Assembly: GCA_002412885.1 (NCBI GenBank)
Contig: DHVX01000084.1
Span: 80,943-144,942, forward strand
DNA: 64,000 bases
Direction of reading: 5' to 3'
From: Bacteroidales bacterium UBA5197
GTDB lineage: Bacteria; Bacteroidota; Bacteroidia; Bacteroidales; Lentimicrobiaceae
Every line of letters starts with the position of its first letter. Position 1 is the first letter of the stretch. Made by a program: the position numbers and the translations under genes. The notes below the pieces were generated by a model. It saw nothing but the letters and a program-made list of their open reading frames with translations. It did no database searches and was not told the DNA's origin. Below are positions 8,478-15,750 of the stretch, piece after piece.

Positions 8478-9941
8478 ATGAAACTCTATCAAACCATATC
8501 ACGATTGCTAATGGCTTTCCTTCTGCTGGGAGGAGTTATTTCCTGTGCAGGGAAAGACAAGACCAAGCCCAATGGTCCGGACAATCCGCCGAATGGCAAA
8601 AAAGTTCAGGTTTTTCTGACCAAAGGCGATAAAACTGCGCTTTTCGCGAAGCAGAATGAAATTGAGTTTATCCAATCGGTTCCGACCGGAATGGCCGTGA
8701 TGCGGATTGACACCGGCTTTAAGTTTCAGGTTGTTGAAGGCTATGGAGCAGCATTAACCGGGTCATCGGCATGGCTTATCAATCGCAAACTGACTCCATC
8801 AGCCAGGCAGACCCTTTTAAGTGAACTTTTTAACCCGACCGATGGAATCGGAGTTTCATACCTGCGATTAACCATGGGTGCTTCTGATTTTTCGCTTTCC
8901 GATTTCACTTACAATGATCTTCCATCCGGGCAAACCGACTTTGAGCTTCAGCAGTTTTCGTTGGCTCAGGACTATGATGATGTGATTCCGGTATTGAAAG
9001 AGATTCTTCAGGTAGTGCCGGATATAAAAGTGTTGGGATCGCCATGGAGTCCGCCGGCATGGATGAAAACCAACAACAATCTGAAAGGTGGCAAACTTAA
9101 AACAGCCTGCTACGATGTTTATGCTGATTATTTTGTCAGGTACATCAATGCAATGAAGCAGGAAGGGATTTCTATTGATGCCATTACAATACAGAATGAG
9201 CCTTTGCATTTTTCGGCAAATTACCCGTGCATGGAGATGCAGGCAACTGAGCAGCTCAATTTCATCAAAAGCCACCTGGGTCCGAAATTTACAGCAGCAG
9301 GATTAAAAACAAAGATTATCACTTATGATCACAATTGGGATGAACCGAATTATCCTATTACTATCCTGAATGACCCCGCTGCAAAACAATATGTTACAGG
9401 TTCGGCGTTTCATGCTTATGCCGGAGATGTTTCGGCTATGTCAACTGTTCATAATGCACATCCTGACAAAGGTTTATACTTTACCGAGATTTCAGGAGGA
9501 GCGTGGGCAACTGACTTTGCCGGAAACCTGATGTGGAATATGCGGAATATCTTTATCGGAACCGCCCGCAACTGGTCGAAAAATGCATTGCTCTGGAATC
9601 TGGCTCTGGATGAAAATTACGGACCACAAAACAACGGCTGCAACAATTGCCGGGGTGTAATTACAATTAATTCAACGAGCGGAGAAATTACGCGCAATGA
9701 AGAATACTATGCTATTGCCCATTTCTCAAAGTTTGTAAGACCCGGAGCAGTGCGGGTTTCAGGAAATTTGCCACAATCGGCCGGTGATGCCGGTGTTGTT
9801 GCTTTCCGCAACGCGGATGGTACCATGGTTTTAATCGCTGCAAATTATGGAAATCAGGCAACTTCTTTTGCTGTTGAACAGGATAGCACAATTTTTACAG
9901 TGAATATTCCGGCAGTTTCGGTTGTAACTTTTGTGTGGTAA
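8478..9941 (+). CDS. Glycoside hydrolase family 30 lipoprotein (beta-glucanase/glucosylceramidase-like)
   Basis: 487 aa. The ATG at 8478 is chosen over 8454 because it gives a clean lipoprotein signal ending ISC (Cys23). It is a GH30 clan-A (beta/alpha)8 barrel with the VEGYGAALTGSSAW start, the acid/base Glu in IQNEP (about E241), the nucleophile Glu in YFTEISGG (about E337), and a C-terminal beta-domain. Family members include beta-1,6-glucanases, glucosylceramidases and xylanases. With a PKD-type binding lipoprotein and SusCD, trimming of beta-1,6 linkages or branches in a laminarin-like glucan is plausible but inferred. It lies 206 bp after susD, with a hairpin in the gap and a strong terminator after it. 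Confidence 0.9.
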   Translation: MKLYQTISRLLMAFLLLGGVISCAGKDKTKPNGPDNPPNGKKVQVFLTKGDKTALFAKQNEIEFIQSVPTGMAVMRIDTGFKFQVVEGYGAALTGSSAWLINRKLTPSARQTLLSELFNPTDGIGVSYLRLTMGASDFSLSDFTYNDLPSGQTDFELQQFSLAQDYDDVIPVLKEILQVVPDIKVLGSPWSPPAWMKTNNNLKGGKLKTACYDVYADYFVRYINAMKQEGISIDAITIQNEPLHFSANYPCMEMQATEQLNFIKSHLGPKFTAAGLKTKIITYDHNWDEPNYPITILNDPAAKQYVTGSAFHAYAGDVSAMSTVHNAHPDKGLYFTEISGGAWATDFAGNLMWNMRNIFIGTARNWSKNALLWNLALDENYGPQNNGCNNCRGVITINSTSGEITRNEEYYAIAHFSKFVRPGAVRVSGNLPQSAGDAGVVAFRNADGTMVLIAANYGNQATSFAVEQDSTIFTVNIPAVSVVTFVW

Positions 9942-9964
9942 AAGATTCTGAAGATGCTAAAATG

Positions 9965-10002
9965 AAAAACCTGCCTGACCTTAAAGAGTCAAGCAGGTTT
10001 TT
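9965..10002. terminator. Bidirectional terminator between PUL1 and the DHS-like gene
   Basis: AAAAACCTGC (9965-9974) pairs perfectly with GCAGGTTTTT (9993-10002), with an inner TGAC/GTCA pairing. It ends transcription from GH30 on + and the DHS-like gene on -. Confidence 0.85.
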
Positions 10003-10059
10003 CATTTTATGAGGGCAAAGCAGTATAATCTGATCTAAAAAATCAGAATCATTGCATAT

Positions 10060-11034
10060 TTACCACCCGAGCAACCATGCAAAAATCAGAGGTGCAACAA
10101 TAGTGGCATCACTTTCTACAATGAACTTCGGAGTATCAATATCCAGCTTTCCCCAGGTAATTTTTTCGTTGGGAACTGCACCGGAATATGAGCCATAGGA
10201 AGTTGTTGAATCGCTTATCTGGCAAAAATACGACCAGAAAGGAACATCGTGCCACTCCAGATCCTGATACATCATAGGAACCACGCAAATGGGGAAATCG
10301 CCGGCAATTCCTCCGCCGATCTGGAAAAATCCGACGCCTTTGCCCGCTGAATTTTTACGGTACCAGTCTGAAAGCCAAATCATGTATTCAATCCCTGATT
10401 TCATGGTTGATGGATTTAACTCACCTTTGATGCAGTAAGATGCGAAAATATTCCCCATGGTACTGTCTTCCCAGCCGGGAACAATAATGGGCAGGTTCTT
10501 TTCGGCAGCGGCCAGCATCCATGAATGTTTGGGATCTATTTCATAATCCGGTTCCATTGATTTGCTCAAAAGAAGCTTGTACATGTATTCATGAGGGAAA
10601 TACCGTTCACCGGCTGCCTGTGCATCTTTCCATATTTTTTCGATGTGGTGCTGAATTCTGCGAAAAGCTTCTTCTTCGGGAATACAAGTATCGGTAACCC
10701 GGTTCAATCCTTTTTCGAGCAATTCATATTCCTGTTCCGGGGTAAGATCACGGTAGTTAGGCACCCTTTTGTAGTGACTGTGAGCCACCAGATTCATAAT
10801 GTCTTCTTCAAGGTTGGCGCCTGTACAGCTGATAATCTGTACTTTATCCTGACGGATCATTTCGGCAAGAGATATTCCCAGTTCGGCCGTGCTCATGGCT
10901 CCGGCAAGGGTGATCATCATTTTTCCGTTTTCGGCCAGATGTTTTTCGTAACCTTTTGCGGCATCTACCAATGCAGCGGAATTAAAATGGCGATAATGGT
11001 GCTCTATAAACTGCGAAATGGGTCCTCTGTTCAT
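10060..11034 (-). CDS. Deoxyhypusine-synthase-like protein (polyamine-related, no canonical active-site Lys)
   Basis: 324 aa from the ATG at 11034. The extended start at 11118 is rejected because a perfect -7 box lies at 11051-11058 and family homology begins MNRGPISQFIEHHYRHFN. The COG1899/DHS fold motifs include the GAMSTAELG and CTGANLEED (NAD-binding) segments and GGGIAGDFP near 240-246. In eukaryotic DHS the equivalent loop carries the catalytic Lys (GGG-x-x-KHH); here it is Ala-Gly-Asp, so hypusination is not expected and bacteria lack eIF5A. Relatives act on polyamines (for example homospermidine formation), or their substrate is unknown. Close to speA/speB, it probably works in polyamine metabolism. 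A PUL separates it from them. Confidence 0.85.
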   Translation of the reverse strand: MNRGPISQFIEHHYRHFNSAALVDAAKGYEKHLAENGKMMITLAGAMSTAELGISLAEMIRQDKVQIISCTGANLEEDIMNLVAHSHYKRVPNYRDLTPEQEYELLEKGLNRVTDTCIPEEEAFRRIQHHIEKIWKDAQAAGERYFPHEYMYKLLLSKSMEPDYEIDPKHSWMLAAAEKNLPIIVPGWEDSTMGNIFASYCIKGELNPSTMKSGIEYMIWLSDWYRKNSAGKGVGFFQIGGGIAGDFPICVVPMMYQDLEWHDVPFWSYFCQISDSTTSYGSYSGAVPNEKITWGKLDIDTPKFIVESDATIVAPLIFAWLLGW

Positions 11035-11050
11035 GATGTTATTTTTTTTG

Positions 11051-11058
11051 CAAAGATA
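11051..11058 (-). promoter_or_regulatory. -7 box of the DHS-like gene
   Basis: On the - strand this reads TATCTTTG, an exact TAnnTTTG match. It lies 17 bp before the ATG at 11034, inside the longer reading frame, and so supports the shorter start. Confidence 0.5.
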
Positions 11059-11209
11059 AGAATTATTAGGCTGGCTGGATGGCTCAGAAATAGGAGAGGA
11101 TTCTTTGTGGTTTTTCATAATTGATAGATTAACGCTAAATAAGAAAGTATATTCGTTAAATTCACGTTAAAATAGCAAATACGTTTCAGATTTTCTACAG
11201 AGATAGTAT

Positions 11210-11236
11210 AAAAAAAAGCCCCCAAAAAGGAGGCTT
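11210..11236 (-). terminator. Terminator of the T9SS carbohydrate-binding protein gene
   Basis: On the - strand AAGCCTCC pairs with GGGGGCTT (one wobble) around a T5 loop and runs into a T tract. Confidence 0.75.
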
Positions 11237-11259
11237 CTCTTTGAAATAAGAAAAAGAAT

Positions 11260-12852
11260 TTAATTCTTAATCAGTTTTTGAACAAGGCGGCTGCCATCTT
11301 TTCCGTAGAAAGTAACGAAATAGAGTCCGTTGCTTAGATCTGCGGTATTGATTGGGGTTCTGCCAATGCCATTGATCTGATAAGTACCAACAATCTGACC
11401 CAGCATTGAAGTAATGGTTACTTCTTTAACTTCAACAGAATTGCTGATAATCAGTTCGTTGCTAACAGGGTTAGGATACATTTTGATTTTGTCAACCAAA
11501 GGATTCTGAGGAACACTGAGTGCACCCGCAACGTTCCATTTGTAGGTCACATTCATAGCACCTGCATACTGAAGGATTCTGTTTCCAATAGGATCTCCTC
11601 CGTCCCAGTTAGCACCTTTGAAGAATTTGAATTCGTAAGTTCCGTCAGGGACGAAGATCGTAACAGAATATATTTTGTCACCATCAGTATCCAGCATTTG
11701 GAGGCTTGGGTTTGTTCCAGGCTGCATCCATGTTCCATAGTCTCCGCCAAGCGCACCTGAAAGATAAACAGGGACACCAGTCAAATCACCAGCTTCTGAC
11801 ATATCAACATTCAGGGTGAGTTGAGGAGGAGTCATAGGATTGGGATCATTATTTATAATGATATCATCAAAATAAAGAACCATGTCATTATCGAGGCCAA
11901 CGGGATCAGAGAAATCAGGAAGGAAAGCAATGATTGGATAGGTTCCGGTTTTTTCCGAATAATCGAAAACGATATCTTCCCATGCATTGGTAGTCAACTG
12001 AGGGGCGCGGGAAGGGATTTCCAGAGTACCTGCTGCTCCACCTTCAAGTTTGAATCTGATTTCGCTCACGCGGGGTTTCCATACTTTTACGTGAACGTAT
12101 TTGTTCGTGGTAACGTCAACAGGAACCGGCAGAGCTGACCAGAAGCCACCCCAGGGAACACCGTCTTTATCGCGAAGGAACTCGATCACATAATCGCTCA
12201 GGTTAACGCCTGATTTATCTGGATTCTGCACCAGCGTGAATTTACTCAGATCGGTAGCACCACCAAGCATAATGTTGAGTGGGATATGCTCATAATTTTC
12301 AATTAGCTGCACTGGCGCACTGCCAGGAGTTGGATCGTTATTTACATAGATATCATCCAGATAAACTGTGATGTCCTCGGTGAGGGTGAGAGGATCTTCA
12401 AAATCGGGAAAGAAAACAATCTTCACATAAGGACCTGTAGCAGCAGTGAAGTCAAAAACCAATTCTTCCCATCCGTTAACAATAGTTTGAGGATTCATTG
12501 ATGCCGTTTCGATGTCTCCGGTTTCACCTCCTTCGATTTTGAATTTTACAGGGCTGATACGTGGTTTCCATACCTTTAAGTGAACATATTTATTGGTATT
12601 GAAATCAATGGGAACTGGAATGGTTGCATACCATCCGCACCAGGGATCGCCATCGAAGCCACGTACAATTTTTGCTACAATTCCACTGGTATTTATTCCT
12701 GATGGGTCGGGATTAGCGACTACAGAAACTGATCCATTGGTGCCTTGAGCAAAAATGTTCATCTTTATACTTTCAAAGTTTTCGACAACCTGTGCCATCG
12801 AAGCCCATGAAAAGGTGAACATAAGTACAATTAAAAGGGTAATTTTTCTCAT
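11260..12852 (-). CDS. T9SS-secreted protein with two tandem carbohydrate-binding-like modules and a starch-binding-like domain
   Basis: 530 aa from the ATG at 12852 (signal MRKITLLIVLMFTFSWASMAQ). The longer start at 12888 is rejected because it overlaps the promoter. Two tandem ~150-residue jelly-roll-like repeats share landmarks: VVENFESI versus LIENYEHI, DPWCGWYATIPVPID versus VPWGGFWSALPVPVD, NKYVHLKVWKPR versus NKYVHVKVWKPR, and YLDDIYVNNDP versus YFDDIIINNDP. A ~100-residue domain follows (LTLNVDMSEAG to TYKWNVAG) resembling cell-surface starch-binding/CBM modules. The C-terminal T9SS sorting domain (MYPNPVSNELII to LVQKLIKN) predicts export and surface anchoring. No hydrolase motif is seen. 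Likely a glucan-binding surface protein serving the flanking PULs. Confidence 0.8.
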   Translation of the reverse strand: MRKITLLIVLMFTFSWASMAQVVENFESIKMNIFAQGTNGSVSVVANPDPSGINTSGIVAKIVRGFDGDPWCGWYATIPVPIDFNTNKYVHLKVWKPRISPVKFKIEGGETGDIETASMNPQTIVNGWEELVFDFTAATGPYVKIVFFPDFEDPLTLTEDITVYLDDIYVNNDPTPGSAPVQLIENYEHIPLNIMLGGATDLSKFTLVQNPDKSGVNLSDYVIEFLRDKDGVPWGGFWSALPVPVDVTTNKYVHVKVWKPRVSEIRFKLEGGAAGTLEIPSRAPQLTTNAWEDIVFDYSEKTGTYPIIAFLPDFSDPVGLDNDMVLYFDDIIINNDPNPMTPPQLTLNVDMSEAGDLTGVPVYLSGALGGDYGTWMQPGTNPSLQMLDTDGDKIYSVTIFVPDGTYEFKFFKGANWDGGDPIGNRILQYAGAMNVTYKWNVAGALSVPQNPLVDKIKMYPNPVSNELIISNSVEVKEVTITSMLGQIVGTYQINGIGRTPINTADLSNGLYFVTFYGKDGSRLVQKLIKN

Positions 12853-12887
12853 AGTTGTTTGGTTTTGGTTAGTAATTTTTTCTCCCA

Positions 12888-12920
12888 CAAATATAGATCA
12901 TTTTTCTATAGAATGCTAAA
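12888..12920 (-). promoter_or_regulatory. Promoter of the T9SS carbohydrate-binding protein gene
   Basis: The - strand reads TATATTTG (-7, 12888-12895), an exact consensus, with TTTA (-33) at 12917-12920 at 21 bp spacing. It precedes the chosen start at 12852 by 35 bp. Confidence 0.55.
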
Positions 12921-13121
12921 TAACCCTGTAAAATTGATTTTTTTTTATTAAAAAGTGTTAAACTTACACAAACAACTTAAATAACGACGGATTTCAAATT
13001 AAGTAATTGCAGAACTGATATTTTGCTGAGAAATTAAGGTGTTTTCGCATTTATTTCCGGCTCATTGTTTTTTATTAATGTTTTATAGATGTAAATTTCT
13101 TTAACTTTAAAAGAAATCCTC

Positions 13122-13129
13122 TATTTTTG
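13122..13129 (+). promoter_or_regulatory. -7 box upstream of the lysozyme-like exported protein
   Basis: TATTTTTG is an exact TAnnTTTG match, 56 bp before the GTG start at 13186. A TTTA at 13100-13103 may serve as -33. Confidence 0.5.
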
Positions 13130-13185
13130 AACTTTTAACGGAAATGACTGTCATTCTGTATTGAAATCGTTCGATTCCCCGTTTT

Positions 13186-13947
13186 GTGAATTCATTCAAA
13201 TATAAAACTGCATTTGTCTTGCCCTTTGCCCTGTTGTTGGTGGCTATCTGCTATGGTGCTGTTGCCGCTTATGCTCAGGACAAGGTTGCTGTTAAAGATC
13301 TTACATCAGAGCTTGGCAATAAGTACTATGATGCAGTGGACTTTCTGTTGAAGAATCCCTGGATGACCGATACCATTATTCTGGAAAAATTACAGCCGGA
13401 TATCGCGTTAAGTGCTGTTATTCCTGCTATGATCAGATATTCTGCACTCCGCGATATTGTTGAAGCCAGTGCAATGCGTACCCTATACATCCGATCGGGA
13501 CGAAAATACGCGCACTACTCGGTTGGGCGGTTCCAAATGAAACCTTCTTTTGCAGAGCTTGTTGAACGCACTTACACCCGGCAAAAACTTGGTCCTTATA
13601 AATTTGTGATTTCAAATACCCCGAAAGCCCGAAGCGAAAGGGCCCGCCGTCTTGAATCAATGGAATGGCAATTGCGCTATCTGGTTATGTTTAACAAAAT
13701 CATGGACAAACGTTATGCCCATATCAAGTGGAAAAACGACGAGGACAAAGCGCGTTTTTATGCAACAGCATTTGATGTTGGCTTTAACCGCGATGAACGA
13801 ACCATCAGAAGAATGATGACTCCCAGAAAAATTAACATCAGAACCAAAAAGGTTGATTCGAAATACCGTACAGGTGATGTTGCAGTCTGGTTTATGGTGA
13901 ATGACGGACATAGGTTCAGAGGAGGAGAGGGGAGTTCGGAGAATTAA
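13186..13947 (+). CDS. Exported protein with lysozyme/transglycosylase-like motif, function unknown
   Basis: 253 aa starting with GTG at 13186; the nearest upstream ATG (13144) runs into a stop. A signal peptide ends about AAYAQD (residue 31). The middle carries an alpha-helical stretch with RDIVEAS followed about 20 residues later by YSVGRFQMKPSFAE. This is spaced like the catalytic Glu and the G-x-x-Q-(M/F) substrate loop of goose-type lysozymes and SLT transglycosylases. The rest is rich in Arg and Lys and I do not recognise it. It stands alone between two PULs. A periplasmic peptidoglycan-active or degenerate lysozyme-fold protein is possible; I would not name an enzyme. Confidence 0.6.
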   Translation: MNSFKYKTAFVLPFALLLVAICYGAVAAYAQDKVAVKDLTSELGNKYYDAVDFLLKNPWMTDTIILEKLQPDIALSAVIPAMIRYSALRDIVEASAMRTLYIRSGRKYAHYSVGRFQMKPSFAELVERTYTRQKLGPYKFVISNTPKARSERARRLESMEWQLRYLVMFNKIMDKRYAHIKWKNDEDKARFYATAFDVGFNRDERTIRRMMTPRKINIRTKKVDSKYRTGDVAVWFMVNDGHRFRGGEGSSEN

Positions 13948-13954
13948 GGGATTT

Positions 13955-14145
13955 CAATTTCGGATTTCGGATTTCGGATTGCGGATTGCGGATTTTGGAT
14001 TGCGGATTTTGGATTTCGGAATTCCGATTTCGATAGTTATCGGAACCAATTCTCACCTCTGACATCTGATATCTGACCTCCGACCTCTGAGTTCGAATTT
14101 CTGAAATCTGACCTCTGACTTCCGACCTCCGATTTCGAAAAAGAC
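13955..14145. repeat. Degenerate heptamer tandem array (TTTCGGA / CCTCTGA type)
   Basis: The region steps in units of 7. It first runs TTTCGGA, TTTCGGA, TTGCGGA, TTGCGGA, TTTTGGA and variants. After a TTCCGATTTCGATAGTTATCGGAACC-like break it runs CCTCTGA, CATCTGA, TATCTGA, CCTCCGA, CCTCTGA and so on. Shared consensus is NNTCNGA. No reading frame of note and no spacer structure. A second array of the same kind is at 62667-62790. Confidence 0.8.
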
Positions 14146-14158
14146 AAGATACTAAAGC

Positions 14159-14201
14159 AAAAAAAGCCAGGGATCCATTTAAATGGTCTCTGGCTTTTTT
14201 A
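14159..14201. terminator. Bidirectional terminator after PUL2
   Basis: AAAAAAGCCAG (14160-14170) pairs with CTGGCTTTTTT (14190-14200), with inner CCATTT/AAATGG pairing. It serves the - strand PUL2 operon and the + strand gene at 13186. Confidence 0.85.
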
Positions 14202-14286
14202 ATAAATCAATGCACTGTAAATCAATTTTAATGCATCCGGTTATATTCAGATAGTGGTCTGATAATTTTCAAACCCTATCGCTGAA

Positions 14287-15732
14287 TTAATAACCTGGAT
14301 TTTGGGTCAGGTTTCCTTCTGAAAGATCAATCAATTCCTGAGGAATGGCAAACAGCTCATTTTTGCCGCTTGTAAATCCTTTTGAACCCAGCACAGATGC
14401 GGCTTGTCCGGTTCTTACCAGATCGAAAAAGCGATCGCCTTCAAAAGCAAGTTCAAGACGACGTTCACGGTAAATATCCTCTATAACCGGAGAGTTGATA
14501 GCAGGAAGATCCACACGGCTTCTTACGGCATTGAGCGGAGTTGCTGATGCTGATGAATTGCCTTGACGAATAAGGGCTTCAGCCTGAATCAGCAGAATTT
14601 CGGCGTATCTCAATACCCTGATGTTCTGACCTGAACCATAGGGCCCGTAAACCTGCAGACTGGGTGGATAATAAGCCTTCCCGTTGTAGCGAGGAGTTCC
14701 GGTAATGCCATCGAGTGAAGCTACTCCGGAAATCACATCACCTTCGGGAGTTACATCACCTTTGTAGAGAATGGTTGCGGCTTTGCGCACCGGATCTCCG
14801 GCAGCATCAAACGCAGCGGCAAGGTCATCTGTTGGGATGTTGAATCCCCAGCCCCATTGTCCGCGTACTGATTGTACTTCGGCGTGCTGTGAAAAAGATA
14901 CACCCCAGTTTCCATCGATCTGCTGAGCCTGAATTTCGAAAAGCGATTCCGGCCCGTTCTCGGCAGCTACCCTGAATGTGTTGTAAAAGCTTGGGTTCAG
15001 GCTGTAAGTTCCGGAAGAGACAACTTCAGAGGCAAGACGCTCGGCATCACCCCATCTTTCCATGTACAAATAAACCTTTGCCAACATACCTTTGGCAGCG
15101 CCCGAGGTTGCTCTTCCTTTATTGGAAGCATCGTATGAAGCCGGTAAAGTATTGATTGCATCCAGAAGGTCACTCTCAATTATGGCATAAACCTGATTTT
15201 TTGGAGTGCGGGAATTGATTTCCGGTCCGACCGGAACGGCAACAGGTGTAGGAACATCGCCAAAAGCACGTACCAGATCGAAATAAAACAAAGCCCTTAG
15301 AAATTTTGCCTCACCAATCAGCCTTGTTTTAAGAGATTCGTTCATCGAAATACCAGGAATGTTTGTGATGGACTGATTGGCCAGATTTATCCCGGTGTAA
15401 CGGCCTGACCAGTAGTCTTTCAGTACAAACTGGTTGGCGGTAAAGGAAAAGTTGTCGTAATCGTTGATAAAAGAAGCATCGCCAACCGCACTGCCTTTTA
15501 CAGCATTATCAGAGGTAATTTCCTGCATGATGATGTATGCAAAAGCAACCATGGGCCATGTGCGCATGTGTGCATAAATTGAATTTACCGATTGTACAGC
15601 ATGTTCCTGGGTTTCAAAGAAACCTTCAGCAGGTATTGTATTTTCGGGTGGAAAATCGAGATAATCCTTACAGGAGCTGAATGCCAGCACTGTTAGAAAC
15701 AAGAGGGATAATATCCATTTATATGTTTTCAT
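14287..15732 (-). CDS. SusD/RagB-family lipoprotein (PUL2)
   Basis: 481 aa outer-membrane lipoprotein. The signal ends FSSC (Cys21), followed by KDYLDFPPENTIPAEGFFET. SusD-like N-terminal domain (AKFLRALFYFDLVRAFGDVPTP, TPR-like GAAKGMLAKVYLYM) and RagB domain (LRYAEILLIQAEALIRQG, LNAVRSRVDLP, YRERRLELAFEGDRFFDLVRTG, IPQELIDLS). It forms the lid of the SusC encoded 18 bp upstream in the same operon. Last gene before the strong bidirectional terminator. Confidence 0.95.
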   Translation of the reverse strand: MKTYKWILSLLFLTVLAFSSCKDYLDFPPENTIPAEGFFETQEHAVQSVNSIYAHMRTWPMVAFAYIIMQEITSDNAVKGSAVGDASFINDYDNFSFTANQFVLKDYWSGRYTGINLANQSITNIPGISMNESLKTRLIGEAKFLRALFYFDLVRAFGDVPTPVAVPVGPEINSRTPKNQVYAIIESDLLDAINTLPASYDASNKGRATSGAAKGMLAKVYLYMERWGDAERLASEVVSSGTYSLNPSFYNTFRVAAENGPESLFEIQAQQIDGNWGVSFSQHAEVQSVRGQWGWGFNIPTDDLAAAFDAAGDPVRKAATILYKGDVTPEGDVISGVASLDGITGTPRYNGKAYYPPSLQVYGPYGSGQNIRVLRYAEILLIQAEALIRQGNSSASATPLNAVRSRVDLPAINSPVIEDIYRERRLELAFEGDRFFDLVRTGQAASVLGSKGFTSGKNELFAIPQELIDLSEGNLTQNPGY

Positions 15733-15750
15733 GATATCCTGTTTTTAGGG

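Noticed and set aside
10591..11124. 177-aa + strand frame opposite the DHS-like gene
   Set aside because: Lies wholly antisense to a well-supported gene and its translation has no recognisable motif.
13955..14145. Possible CRISPR array
   Set aside because: Units are 7 bp, contiguous and degenerate. There are no spacers and no cas genes in the window.
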